Shown piece by piece: positions 16,407-26,094 of a stretch of DNA of 64,000 bases (position 1 is the first letter of the stretch; each line of letters opens with the position of its first letter). Source of the DNA: Clostridia bacterium (GTDB lineage: Bacteria > Bacillota > Clostridia > Lachnospirales > Lachnospiraceae). A model generated the notes under the pieces. That model made no database searches. It saw only the letters and a program-made list of their open reading frames with translations, and was not told the DNA's origin. The DNA is taken from the NCBI GenBank assembly GCA_003246295.1, contig QKAS01000047.1, positions 62,001 through 126,000 of the forward strand, read 5' to 3'. The position numbers were made by a program, and so were the translations under genes.

Positions 16407-17215
16407 AAAATTTTACCTGCCTTTCTTTGTCTTCTTGCTTCATACACCAACAAGGAAGATGCAATTGCCGCATTTAGTGATTCAACTTTCCCTTCCATTG
16501 GAATTTTAATCTTCTCGGTCGCAAGTTCTGCCACTTCTTTGGTAAGACCATTTCCTTCATTTCCAATTAAAAATGCACTTCCCCCAAGGAATGAAACCCC
16601 GTCATAAATATCTTTTCCTGATAAATGAGCTGCAAAAACAGTGATTCTATTTTGCTTTAGCATCTTTATTTCTTGTTCAAGATGTTCTGTTATGATAAAG
16701 GGTACTCGATAGACAGACCCCATAGTCGACCGAATTGTCTTTGGATTTGTCAAATCAGCCGTATCACGATTCATAATAATCCCATCAACACCAGCGCCTT
16801 CTGCTGTCCGAAAGATGGTTCCCAAGTTTCCAGGATCTTGTAAGTTTTCCACAATTACAAGAAGTGGCGCTTCTGTTTTCAACAAATCATCCATGGTATA
16901 GTGCAATTGTCTGATCACGCACAAAATACCTTGTGGTGTGACTGTGGATGATATTTTATCAAAAAGATCATCGGTTATGACTTCTGTTTTCAAGCCTTGT
17001 TTTGACTCTAGTCTTTTTATTTTCTCCATACACTCTGTATTAGCATGATGAAAAAACTTTTCTGAAAGATAAAGTTCCTGCACACTTTTTTCGGGTGCTT
17101 CAAGGAACATACGGACGCCTTCTACAATAAATACATCTTCTTCACGTCTCATCTTTGATTTATCTCTCAATTGTATAATACGCTTGATTCTGGGATTTGA
17201 TGCGGATGTGATCAT
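16403..17215 (-). CDS. TrmH-family RNA 2'-O-methyltransferase
   Basis: 270 residues. An N-terminal substrate-binding domain (about 1-95) precedes a SPOUT knot domain with the three family motifs: ENLQDPGNLGTIFRTAEGAG (about 116-135), LIGNEGNGL (about 212-220) and IPMEGKVESLNAAIASSLLVYEA (about 232-254). It uses S-adenosylmethionine to methylate a ribose in rRNA or tRNA. The exact target is unknown; RlmB-like or TsnR-like enzymes look alike by sequence. Its stop overlaps proC. Confidence 0.88.
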   Translation of the reverse strand: MITSASNPRIKRIIQLRDKSKMRREEDVFIVEGVRMFLEAPEKSVQELYLSEKFFHHANTECMEKIKRLESKQGLKTEVITDDLFDKISSTVTPQGILCVIRQLHYTMDDLLKTEAPLLVIVENLQDPGNLGTIFRTAEGAGVDGIIMNRDTADLTNPKTIRSTMGSVYRVPFIITEHLEQEIKMLKQNRITVFAAHLSGKDIYDGVSFLGGSAFLIGNEGNGLTKEVAELATEKIKIPMEGKVESLNAAIASSLLVYEARRQRKAGKIL

Positions 17216-17235
17216 ATATAGCTCCTATCATTAAA

Positions 17236-17272
17236 AACAGAGCCTCATTCTCATGAGGCTCTCTTATTATCC
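17236..17272 (-). terminator. Terminator between pfkA and the methyltransferase gene
   Basis: AGAGCCTCAT/ATGAGGCTCT stem with short A- and T-rich flanks, directly downstream of pfkA. Confidence 0.75.
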
Positions 17273-18247
17273 TTATAAAGATAAAATTCTGCTGATTTCA
17301 TACTGATATTCTGGAATATCTTTCTGCATTTTTAATGCTTCATTAATATCAAAATCAGTAAACTCACCATGCTGATACCCTACGACTCTGTTTGTTTTTC
17401 CAGCACAAATAATATCTGCTGCATACGCGCCCATAATCGATGCATAAAAACGATCTTTGCAAGTTGGCGATCCTCCACGTTGCATATAACCAAGAATTGT
17501 TGCACGTGTTTCTATTCCCGTTGCTGCCTCTATTCTTCTGGCCATTGATGTTGAGTGACCAATACCTTCAGCATTGATGATGATATGGTGTGTTTTTCCA
17601 CGTTTTCTATTGTTAATAATATTATTTATGATTTTTTGTTCATCATAATCATATCTCTCAGGAAGAAGAATATCTTCTGCTCCATTGGCAACGCCACACC
17701 ATAATGCAATATAACCTGCATTTCTTCCCATAACCTCAATAATACTGCATCTTTCATGAGAAGAGGAAGTATCACGCACTTTATCAATTGCTTCCATTGC
17801 TGTATTTACAGCAGTATCAAATCCTATTGTATATTCTGTACAGGCAATATCCAAATCGATTGTTCCTGGAACACCAACAACGTTAATGCCATGTTTTGCA
17901 AGATCTAGAGCACCTCTGTAAGAACCATCTCCACCAATAACAACAAGCCCATCAATCCCAAATTTTTTGCAGATGTCCGCACCCTTTTTCTGGCCTTCTT
18001 CTGTTCTGAATTCTGCACATCTGGCGGTTCCTAAAATGGTTCCACCGCGTTGAATGGTATCTGAAACATTTTTTGCTTCCAAATCTATAATTTCTTCATT
18101 TAAAAGGCCCTGATAGCCCTTTTTTATACCTTTAACTTTTACACCATTGGCAATTGCTTTTCTTGTAACCGCACGAATCGCCGCATTCATACCTGGTGCA
18201 TCACCACCACTTGTCAGCACCCCGATCGCTGATATCTTTTTAGCCAT
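17273..18247 (-). CDS. pfkA: ATP-dependent 6-phosphofructokinase
   Basis: Glycolytic enzyme that makes fructose 1,6-bisphosphate. Start set at the ATG at 18247, since GGGAGGT is 7-8 bases upstream. About 324 residues, normal length. It shows GVLTSGGDAPGMNAAIRA (about 8-25), GGDGSYRGA (about 100-108) and the catalytic segment PGTIDLDI (about 122-129). Gly in GGDGS and PGT at the two discriminating positions indicates ATP rather than pyrophosphate as donor. TIDLD replaces the more usual TIDND, but both catalytic Asp are kept. It lies after dnaE in the same direction, 70 bases away. Confidence 0.94.
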   Translation of the reverse strand: MAKKISAIGVLTSGGDAPGMNAAIRAVTRKAIANGVKVKGIKKGYQGLLNEEIIDLEAKNVSDTIQRGGTILGTARCAEFRTEEGQKKGADICKKFGIDGLVVIGGDGSYRGALDLAKHGINVVGVPGTIDLDIACTEYTIGFDTAVNTAMEAIDKVRDTSSSHERCSIIEVMGRNAGYIALWCGVANGAEDILLPERYDYDEQKIINNIINNRKRGKTHHIIINAEGIGHSTSMARRIEAATGIETRATILGYMQRGGSPTCKDRFYASIMGAYAADIICAGKTNRVVGYQHGEFTDFDINEALKMQKDIPEYQYEISRILSL

Positions 18248-18319
18248 TCTCATACCTCCCGTCTTTATTTTCTACATTCTAATCCATTTTTCAGGCTTTT
18301 TCAATATTTTTATCTATGC

Positions 18320-21300
18320 TTACACGATTTTAACGTTGTCTTGCCCAAAAAGTTCAACTAAGCTGGATGCAAGTTCGTGATCCGCTTTTACATTACAGTT
18401 TGGTGGAAGCGCTTTTTTTGCGTTTGTTTCTGCAATATAGAGAATTACTTGATCATTTCCCTCAGAATATCGAAGTTTTTCCATAAGCTTTTCCGATTTT
18501 TCATCGAACTCTGACTTCGTAGCAAATTTGATCCAAACCTTCTTCGGCATATCATCGAAAGGAGTTATACTTTCACAAATCACTTTGCCTTCTTTGTCTT
18601 CCTCAACAGACACACGTCCTCTGATAAATATTTTACTATCCTCTGTCAGAAATGTAGCATATTTTTCGTAATCTCTTGGAAATACAATAACTTCGACATT
18701 CCCAAGCAAATCCTCCAATGTAATAAATGCCATGATTTTATCATTTTTTGTATATTTTATTTTCTTTTCAGCAATCATGCCGCCAATCACAACTGAACTT
18801 CCATCTTGAACAATGGTTGTGTTTGTATCTTCGTCCAACATAAAGTCCATTGTGGTCGCTGTAATGTTTTTTCTCCAGAATGCTTCATATTCTTCAAGCG
18901 GATGACCACTGACATAGATACCAAGTACCTCTTTTTCAAGCCCCAGCTTTATTTCTTTTGAGTACTCACCTACTTCTGGAAGCCTGATTGAAAAGCTTTC
19001 TTTTTCCTCTTCAGAGACCAGATCGAATAATGTCATCTGTCCAGTCATACTCTTCTTTTTTTCATTTTGGACGCCGTCAACAATCGATGCATAAACGCTC
19101 ATATACTGTTTTCTGGTTCCCCCAAGACTATCCAATGCACCTGCTTTGATAAAATTCTCAATTGCGCGCTTATTCAGATCATTATCTGCATTTCTTGCAA
19201 TAAAATCTTTGATGTCCAGATAGTTTCCCTGATTCTGTCTCTCTGCAACAAGTTCTTCTATTGTTGGTCTTCCCACTCCCTTAATTGCAGTCAATGCATA
19301 GCGGATATCCTTTCCTATCACCGAAAAACCAGTCTCTCCTTCATTAATATCAGGTGGCAGAATTCCAATTCCCATGCTACGGCAAGTCAGAATATATTCT
19401 GCTACCTTTCCAGGATTATCAATAACTGACGTCAGAAGTGCTGCCATGAACTGGACTGGATAATAATATTTTAAATATGCGGTTTGATATGATACGACTG
19501 CATAGGCTGCTGCATGAGATTTATTGAAAGCATATTTAGCAAAATCCATCATATTATCGTAGATTTTTTCACCAACTGAAACAGCAATTCCATTACCAAC
19601 ACATCCAGGAATATTTTCTTCAGGATTGCCATAAATAAAATTAGTGCGCTCTTTTTCCATGACATCAATTTTTTTCTTTGACATGGCCCTTCTTACTTCA
19701 TCGCTTCTTCCAAGAGTGTATCCTCCGAGATCCCTTACAATCTGCATAACCTGTTCCTGGTAGACAATACATCCATAAGTAGGAGAAAGAATGGGTTCCA
19801 GCTGTGGACATAAGTAAGTAATCTGGCCCCTGCTGTTTTTTCCTTTAATATACTGCGGAATAAAATCCATAGGTCCTGGTCTGTAAAGTGATATTCCAGC
19901 GATAATATCCTCCAGATTCTGCGGCTTAAGCTCTTTCATAAAGTTTTTCATACCGCCGCTTTCAAGCTGGAACACGCCTTCTGTTCTACCACTCCCAATG
20001 GATGCTAATACCTCTTTGTCATCATAATCAATTCGGTCCATATCCAGTTCTTTTCCAATACTTGATTTAACAAATCTGATTGCATTTTGTATCACAGTCA
20101 GGGTTCGAAGTCCCAGAAAGTCCATTTTTAACAGACCCAGTTTTTCAAGTGTCGTCATTGTAAACTGCGTAGTAATCGATCCATCCGATCCTCTTGATAA
20201 TGGAACAAATTCTTCAGCGGGAAGAGGACAGATCAGAACTCCAGCCGCATGCATGGATGTATGCCTTGGTAAACCTTCCAGACGTTTACACATATCGATC
20301 AAAAATTTGACCTGTTCCTCCCTTTCATAGAGCGCCCTAAATTCAGGATTGATTTCGAGTGCTCTCTGAATGGTTATATTTAACTCATTCGGAATCATTT
20401 TGGCAATACTGTCCACGTATGCATATGGAAGGTCCATAACACGCCCAACATCACGGATGACACCTTTTGCCGCCATAGTACCAAATGTAACGATCTGAAC
20501 TACCTTATCCGCGCCGTATTTTTTACCGACGTAATCTATGACTTCCTGCCTTCTCTCAAAACAGAAATCAATATCAATATCGGGCATAGAAACTCTTTCT
20601 GGATTAAGGAAACGTTCAAACAGCAAATTGTATTTCATCGGATCAATATCTGTAATTTTAAGGCAATAAGAAACAAGACTGCCCGCAGCAGAACCTCGTC
20701 CAGGTCCAACGATAATATCATTTGTTTTGGCATAATTAATAAAATCCCAAACAATCAAAAAATAGTCAATGAATCCCATCTGTCTGATTGTTTCCAGTTC
20801 ATAATCCAATCTTTCAAAAAGAGATTCAGGATTCTCATATCTCTTACCCAGACCATCATAGCAAAGTTTTTTCAGGTATCCAAAAGAATCATAACCCTCT
20901 GGTACTTCATAGTGTGGGAGCTTTGTTTTTCCAAATTCGATATCGACATGACACCTGTTTGCAATCTTTTCTGTATTATCAATTGCCTCCTGTGCATACG
21001 GAAACAGAGCACGCATCTGTTCTTCAGATTTGACGTAATACTGTCCGCCTGTATATCGCATCCTATCCTCATCTGCAAGCTTTTTTCCCGTTTGGATACA
21101 CAAAAGTATATCATGTGGTTTCTCATCTTCTTTATAGGTATAGTGTACATCATTCGTTGCAACAAGCGGAATTCCTAGTTCTTCACTCATTCCAATCAGT
21201 TCTGTATTTACTATTTTTTGTTCTGGTATTCCATGATCCTGAAGTTCCAGAAAGAAGTTTCCTTTTCCAAAGCAATTTTCATATTTCAATGCAATCTTTT

Positions 21301-21766
21301 TTGCCTCTTCAACCAGTCCTTTCCGAATATATCTTTGTACTTCTCCTCCAAGACATGCCGAAAGTGCAATGATTCCCTCATGATATGCATTCAGAATTTC
21401 CATATCAACTCTTGGTTTATAATAATACCCTTCCGTAAAGCCTCTGCTAACAATCTTCATTAGATTTTGGTATCCTGTATTATTCTCAGCCAGCAAAACC
21501 AAATGATGGTATCTTTCCTCACCACCAGTCAATTCTTTATCAAACCTTGAATTCGGCGCCACATAAACCTCACAGCCAATAATCGGGTTGATTCCTGCTT
21601 CTTTGGCCGCTTTATAAAAATCTACGACACCAAACATGACACCATGATCTGTAATAGCCGCACTGTTCATTCCAAGTTCTTTAACGTATTTAACATATTC
21701 TTTTATTTTATTTGAACCATCCAGCAAACTATATTCTGTATGGACATGTAAGTGTGTGAATGCCAT
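18320..21766 (-). CDS. dnaE: DNA polymerase III alpha subunit, DnaE type
   Basis: 1148 residues, normal for DnaE of Clostridia. The N-terminal PHP domain starts FTHLHVHTEYSLLDG; the palm domain has GPGRGSAAGSLVSY (about 360) and the catalytic PDIDIDF (about 395). Further on are the thumb, fingers, helix-hairpin-helix (about 830) and an OB fold near the C-terminus (about 985-1070). It has no proofreading exonuclease insert, as expected for DnaE rather than PolC. In Firmicutes DnaE usually extends primers before PolC takes over. Confidence 0.96.
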   Translation of the reverse strand: MAFTHLHVHTEYSLLDGSNKIKEYVKYVKELGMNSAAITDHGVMFGVVDFYKAAKEAGINPIIGCEVYVAPNSRFDKELTGGEERYHHLVLLAENNTGYQNLMKIVSRGFTEGYYYKPRVDMEILNAYHEGIIALSACLGGEVQRYIRKGLVEEAKKIALKYENCFGKGNFFLELQDHGIPEQKIVNTELIGMSEELGIPLVATNDVHYTYKEDEKPHDILLCIQTGKKLADEDRMRYTGGQYYVKSEEQMRALFPYAQEAIDNTEKIANRCHVDIEFGKTKLPHYEVPEGYDSFGYLKKLCYDGLGKRYENPESLFERLDYELETIRQMGFIDYFLIVWDFINYAKTNDIIVGPGRGSAAGSLVSYCLKITDIDPMKYNLLFERFLNPERVSMPDIDIDFCFERRQEVIDYVGKKYGADKVVQIVTFGTMAAKGVIRDVGRVMDLPYAYVDSIAKMIPNELNITIQRALEINPEFRALYEREEQVKFLIDMCKRLEGLPRHTSMHAAGVLICPLPAEEFVPLSRGSDGSITTQFTMTTLEKLGLLKMDFLGLRTLTVIQNAIRFVKSSIGKELDMDRIDYDDKEVLASIGSGRTEGVFQLESGGMKNFMKELKPQNLEDIIAGISLYRPGPMDFIPQYIKGKNSRGQITYLCPQLEPILSPTYGCIVYQEQVMQIVRDLGGYTLGRSDEVRRAMSKKKIDVMEKERTNFIYGNPEENIPGCVGNGIAVSVGEKIYDNMMDFAKYAFNKSHAAAYAVVSYQTAYLKYYYPVQFMAALLTSVIDNPGKVAEYILTCRSMGIGILPPDINEGETGFSVIGKDIRYALTAIKGVGRPTIEELVAERQNQGNYLDIKDFIARNADNDLNKRAIENFIKAGALDSLGGTRKQYMSVYASIVDGVQNEKKKSMTGQMTLFDLVSEEEKESFSIRLPEVGEYSKEIKLGLEKEVLGIYVSGHPLEEYEAFWRKNITATTMDFMLDEDTNTTIVQDGSSVVIGGMIAEKKIKYTKNDKIMAFITLEDLLGNVEVIVFPRDYEKYATFLTEDSKIFIRGRVSVEEDKEGKVICESITPFDDMPKKVWIKFATKSEFDEKSEKLMEKLRYSEGNDQVILYIAETNAKKALPPNCNVKADHELASSLVELFGQDNVKIV

Positions 21767-21888
21767 CGCTAAACCTCCAGATTAATTCTTATTATAACAC
21801 ATCGCATGCCTTTATGAATATTGCTTTGCCCTGTTCACTCAAAAAGTTTTACTTTTATCCATGAAAATCTTTTCCTTAAAAACACATA

Positions 21889-21936
21889 AAAAGAGATGGC
21901 CTACGTGATATGATCACTCTGCCACCTCTTTGTGAA
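21889..21936 (-). terminator. Terminator of metK
   Basis: AAGAGaTGGC/GCCAcCTCTT imperfect stem followed on the minus strand by T-rich sequence, a few bases past the metK stop. Confidence 0.65.
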
Positions 21937-21941
21937 TTCTA

Positions 21942-23129
21942 TTACAGATATTTTTTTAATACATCAACTTTATCTGTTTTCTCCCATGGAAGATTTAAAT
22001 CATTACGTCCAAAATGTCCATAAGCTGCTGTTTGTTTATAAATTGGTCTTCTAAGGTCAAGCATTTTAATAATTCCAGCTGGACGAAGATCAAAGTTTTC
22101 TCTGATAATTGTAACAAGTTCATCATCTTTTATTTTTCCTGTTCCAAAGGTATCTACCATAACAGATGTTGGATAAGCAACACCAATTGCATAAGACAGC
22201 TGAATTTCACATTTGTCTGCAATCCCGGCTGCAACTATATTTTTAGCTACATATCTTGCTGCATAAGCTGCTGAACGGTCAACTTTTGTACAATCTTTTC
22301 CAGAAAATGCACCACCACCGTGTCTTGCATATCCACCATAGGTATCAACAATAATTTTTCTACCCGTCAGTCCGCTGTCCCCATGAGGGCCACCAATCAC
22401 AAAACGTCCTGTTGGATTTATAAAGAATTTCGTATGATCATCAATCATTTCTGATGGAAGAATTGGGTCAAACACATATTTCTTTATATCCGCATGAATC
22501 TGTTCCTGCGTTACGTCTGGATCATGCTGTGTAGATAAAACTACTGCTTCCAGTCTAATTGGAACGCCATTTTCATCATATTCTACTGAAACCTGGCTTT
22601 TTCCATCTGGTCTTAAATACTTCAGTGTTCCGTCTTTTCTTATTTTAGTAAGCTGCTTTGTCAGTTTATGTGCAAGTGAAATTGGATAAGGCATCAATTC
22701 TGGTGTTTCATTAGATGCATAACCAAACATCATTCCCTGATCACCTGCACCGATAGCATCCAGCTGTTCTTCCGTCATAGTATGTTCTCTTGCTTCCAGT
22801 GCTTTATCAACGCCCATTGCAATATCTGCAGACTGCTCATCAAGTGTTACAAGAACACCACATGTTTTCGCATCAAATCCATAGTCCGATTTGGTATATC
22901 CTATTTCCTCTACTGTGTCTCTCACAATCTTCTGAATATCTACATATGCATTTGTTGTGATTTCTCCCATAACCATAACAAGTCCTGTCGTAGTACATGT
23001 CTCACATGCAACGCGGCTCATGGGATCCTGTTCCATTAATGCATCCAAGACAGCATCTGATATCGCATCACACATTTTGTCTGGATGTCCTTCTGTTACA
23101 GATTCTGATGTAAATAAAAGTTTTTCCAT
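21942..23129 (-). CDS. metK: S-adenosylmethionine synthetase
   Basis: Makes S-adenosylmethionine from methionine and ATP. 395 residues, normal. Motifs include [18 protein letters not shown] (about 13-30), [12 protein letters not shown] (about 117-128) and the phosphate loop GGGAFSGKD (about 263-271). A good GGAGG ribosome site is present. It is preceded by a SAM-I riboswitch and terminator, so its expression falls when its own product is abundant. Confidence 0.97.
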   Translation of the reverse strand: MEKLLFTSESVTEGHPDKMCDAISDAVLDALMEQDPMSRVACETCTTTGLVMVMGEITTNAYVDIQKIVRDTVEEIGYTKSDYGFDAKTCGVLVTLDEQSADIAMGVDKALEAREHTMTEEQLDAIGAGDQGMMFGYASNETPELMPYPISLAHKLTKQLTKIRKDGTLKYLRPDGKSQVSVEYDENGVPIRLEAVVLSTQHDPDVTQEQIHADIKKYVFDPILPSEMIDDHTKFFINPTGRFVIGGPHGDSGLTGRKIIVDTYGGYARHGGGAFSGKDCTKVDRSAAYAARYVAKNIVAAGIADKCEIQLSYAIGVAYPTSVMVDTFGTGKIKDDELVTIIRENFDLRPAGIIKMLDLRRPIYKQTAAYGHFGRNDLNLPWEKTDKVDVLKKYL

Positions 23130-23155
23130 TTGATTTCCTCCTAAAAAATGAAATA

Positions 23156-23296
23156 AAAAAATCCGCTTTAAGCGGATTCAACGTTTTGATCATTAAATCC
23201 TCTTATTGTTCGATAACTCGCTCAGGTTGGCACCTTCCATTTAGGGGTTGCCGTGGCTTCACAGGTCCTTTGTACCTCCACCACTCTGAATAAGAG
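23156..23296 (-). promoter_or_regulatory. SAM-I riboswitch (S box) with intrinsic terminator
   Basis: Read on the minus strand, the aptamer (about 23296-23200) opens with CTCTTATTCAGAG and the GGTGGAGG box, then has GAAGCCACGGCAACC, AAGGTGCCAACCTGAGCG and the closing ATAAGAG, all landmarks of the S-box aptamer. It is followed by the terminator ATCCGCTT/AAGCGGAT plus a T run (about 23178-23156). Bound S-adenosylmethionine favours termination before metK. Confidence 0.95.
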
Positions 23297-23354
23297 AAAT
23301 TTTCTTCATATAAATATGAAGAACTTACAATATGGAATTAATGTTCTTGTAATT

Positions 23355-23383
23355 AGGATACACGAACATAGAATCGATGTCAA
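23355..23383 (-). promoter_or_regulatory. Promoter of the riboswitch-metK unit
   Basis: On the minus strand, TTGACA (23383-23378) and TATCCT (23360-23355) are separated by 17 bases, a good vegetative promoter about 60 bases before the aptamer. Confidence 0.6.
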
Positions 23384-23494
23384 TTGATTTTATATGTTTT
23401 TCCTCTTCGGATCGATAAAGAATTTGACATAATATACAAAAAAAATTATAATTTTAATATATTATTTCACTTATATCACCAAGAAGGAATGCAA

Positions 23495-24568
23495 ATGAAA
23501 AAATACAGTACAAAAGAATTAATTCCAGGCATGAAAGTGGCTGAAGATGTATATACTTATAATGATCAGCTGATCCTTTCAAAAGGAGTCGTCCTAAGCG
23601 ATAAGACAATTACGCGTTTAGAATTTTATTCCATACTCAGTGTTAAGGTAGAAGATGAGCTGGTAATAAGCACCCCCGAACCCGATACCGGAATCTCTTA
23701 CTCTCAGAAAATCAAATCAAGTCCTGCTTACCAGGAATTTAAGCAGAACTTTGAAAATAATGTAAATCATTTTCGTTCAGTACTTGATGACATTGCCAAG
23801 AATGGTTCCCCCGTCAATACAAATGAATTGTTAGACAAAACATTATCCCTGCTCGAGACCAGTGAAGGTTCTGTCAATGTTTTTGACATGTTACATAACA
23901 TGAGACACTATGACGATCTGACTTATGCACATAGCATTAACGTAGCACTGATTAGCAATGTGTTTGCAAAGTGGCTTCATTTTACGGATGAAGAAGTCAA
24001 GCTCGCAACTCTTTGTGGGCTTTTGCACGATATTGGGAAAATTATGATTCCGGATGTCATCATACAAAAACCCGGGAAATTATCGGACGAAGAATTCGCA
24101 ACCATCAAAAAACACACGTTGGAAGGCTACCAGATTCTTCGCAATCAAAATGTTCATGACAGCATCAAGAATGCTGCCCTGATGCATCACGAGCGATGTG
24201 ACGGCACCGGTTATCCTCTTTCTATTGAAGGAAATAAAATTGATAAGTATGCTAAAATTATTGCAATTGCCGATGTATATGATGCCATGACTTCTGCTCG
24301 CGTTTATCGTGGAGCTCTTTGTCCATTTAAAGTAATCACGTTATTTGAGCAAGAAGGAATTCAGAAGTACGATGCAAAATATGTTCTTACTTTCCTGGAA
24401 TGTGTTGTAAATACTTATTTACAAAATCGTGTTCTTCTATCAAACGGAGTGGAGGGAGATATTGTATATATTAATAAAAATATGCTTTCCAAACCTGTTG
24501 TGAAATCTGGTACCGAGTATATTGACCTCTCAACCAAACCCGATCTTCAAATTCAGGATTTTGTATAA
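23495..24568 (+). CDS. HD-GYP domain protein, probable c-di-GMP phosphodiesterase
   Basis: About 357 residues from the ATG at 23495 (GAAGG 7 bases upstream). The N-terminal part (about 1-55, KELIPGMKVAEDVYT...) is the small sensory or assembly domain often found before HD-GYP. The catalytic domain (about 135-320) has the metal-binding HD pair (GLLHDIGKIMIP) and HHERCDGTGYP, the HHExxDGxGYP signature. It is one of few plus-strand genes and is divergent from metK. With the GGDEF protein at 49635 it indicates c-di-GMP signalling. No membrane segment is seen. Confidence 0.9.
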   Translation: MKKYSTKELIPGMKVAEDVYTYNDQLILSKGVVLSDKTITRLEFYSILSVKVEDELVISTPEPDTGISYSQKIKSSPAYQEFKQNFENNVNHFRSVLDDIAKNGSPVNTNELLDKTLSLLETSEGSVNVFDMLHNMRHYDDLTYAHSINVALISNVFAKWLHFTDEEVKLATLCGLLHDIGKIMIPDVIIQKPGKLSDEEFATIKKHTLEGYQILRNQNVHDSIKNAALMHHERCDGTGYPLSIEGNKIDKYAKIIAIADVYDAMTSARVYRGALCPFKVITLFEQEGIQKYDAKYVLTFLECVVNTYLQNRVLLSNGVEGDIVYINKNMLSKPVVKSGTEYIDLSTKPDLQIQDFV

Positions 24569-24569
24569 C

Positions 24570-24622
24570 AAAAAGCCCATTGGATTTCATCATTTTAAAA
24601 TGATATCATTCAATGGGCTTTT
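24570..24622. terminator. Bidirectional terminator between HD-GYP and murA
   Basis: AAAAGCCCATTG/CAATGGGCTTTT inverted repeat with A and T tracts at both ends, located between two convergent genes. Confidence 0.8.
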
Positions 24623-24630
24623 ATTATCTT

Positions 24631-25923
24631 TTATACGGCCTGAAATTTAAATTTTCTGTAGTCTCTCTCAGTAGTCACTTTTTCTATCTGTGCGCCTAGT
24701 TTTTTTAATTTTAAATTAAAATCCTCGTAGCCTCGTTCAATATATTTAATATCGTCTACAATAGTAACACCTTCGGCTGCAAGTCCCGCTATCACGAGTG
24801 CTGCTCCAGCTCTTAAATCAGGTGCCGATACACTTGCTCCCGTATACCCTGAAACTCCTGTAATAATTGCTGTATTACCTTCAACTTTAATATCCGCTCC
24901 CATTCTCGCCAGTTCATCTACATATTTAAATCGATTTTCAAATATGCTTTCTGTGACGATACTGGTTCCCTGAGATAATCCTAACGCGACAGAAATCTGA
25001 GGTTGCATATCTGTTGGAAATCCTGGATAGGGTAATGTCTTAATCTGTGTATGCTGTAGTGGTTTTGAACTTACTACTCTGACTGCATCATCAGACTCTT
25101 CTATTTCACATCCAATTTCAATCAATTTTGCAGTGATTGATTCAAGATGTTTTGGGATTACATTTTTTATAGTAATATCACCTTTTGTTATTGCTGCGGC
25201 CATCATAAATGTTCCTGCTTCAATCTGATCCGGAATGACTGCATACTCTGTTTTATGCAACTTATCAACGCCTTTTATTCTGATGACATCGGTACCAGCA
25301 CCTTTAATATTGGCACCCATACTATTTAAAAAGTTTGCCAGGTCAACGACATGCGGTTCTTTTGCAGCATTTTCAATTATGGTCTGACCCTGTGCCATGA
25401 CAGAAGCCATCATAACATTAATGGTTCCTCCAACAGTAACAACATCCATATAAATATGATTACCAATCAATTCATCTGCGCGTGTTACAATTAAGCCATG
25501 TTCAATTTTGACATTGGCTCCAAGTCCTTTGAAGCCCTTGATGTGTTGATCAATAGGTCTGCTTCCAATATTACAACCACCAGGCAATGCAACTGCTGCT
25601 TCTTTATATTTTCCAAGAAGTGCGCCTAATAAATAATAAGACGCTCTGATTTTCTTAATATAATCATCTTCAATCGTCAGACTGCTGATCTGCGATCCAT
25701 TTATTTTATAAGTGTGTCTGTCTACCTTGGAAACGATTGCACCAATACTTTCCATCGCCTGTAACAGAACATGAATATCCCTGACATCTGGCACATTTTC
25801 TATCAAAACTGTCTCATCCGTCATGATGGATGCTGCAAGGATTGCTAGCGCTGCATTCTTTGCCCCGCCAATCTCAACTTCACCAACCAGTGGATTTCCA
25901 CCTTTAATCGCATATTGTTCCAT
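24631..25923 (-). CDS. murA: UDP-N-acetylglucosamine 1-carboxyvinyltransferase
   Basis: First committed step of peptidoglycan synthesis: transfers enolpyruvate from PEP to UDP-GlcNAc. The 430-residue length is normal. The active-site loop LPGGCNIGSRPIDQH (about 113-127) keeps the catalytic Cys that fosfomycin alkylates. KNAALAILAAS near the N-terminus and PDLRAGAALVIAGLAA (about 370-385) also fit. Firmicutes often have two MurA copies; which one this is cannot be decided here. Confidence 0.94.
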   Translation of the reverse strand: MEQYAIKGGNPLVGEVEIGGAKNAALAILAASIMTDETVLIENVPDVRDIHVLLQAMESIGAIVSKVDRHTYKINGSQISSLTIEDDYIKKIRASYYLLGALLGKYKEAAVALPGGCNIGSRPIDQHIKGFKGLGANVKIEHGLIVTRADELIGNHIYMDVVTVGGTINVMMASVMAQGQTIIENAAKEPHVVDLANFLNSMGANIKGAGTDVIRIKGVDKLHKTEYAVIPDQIEAGTFMMAAAITKGDITIKNVIPKHLESITAKLIEIGCEIEESDDAVRVVSSKPLQHTQIKTLPYPGFPTDMQPQISVALGLSQGTSIVTESIFENRFKYVDELARMGADIKVEGNTAIITGVSGYTGASVSAPDLRAGAALVIAGLAAEGVTIVDDIKYIERGYEDFNLKLKKLGAQIEKVTTERDYRKFKFQAV

Positions 25924-26094
25924 AACTTACCTCTGACCATCTATATGTTTTAGTGAATCACTCACACGAATTCTTTTATATCTTTGGTATTATATAACAC
26001 TTCCCTTAAATATGCAAATTCTTATGTCAACGCCGTGTTATGTAAACTTTACTTTACTAATTATACTTCATTGTTGATTATCTACATTATAGAA

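Noticed and set aside
16095..16607. Plus-strand 170-codon frame
   Set aside because: Antisense to proC and the methyltransferase gene; Cys/Phe-rich shadow.
17860..17890. PfkA TIDLD in place of TIDND as a sign of a non-functional enzyme
   Set aside because: Both catalytic Asp and the ATP-type glycines are kept; I suspect it is a family-level variation.
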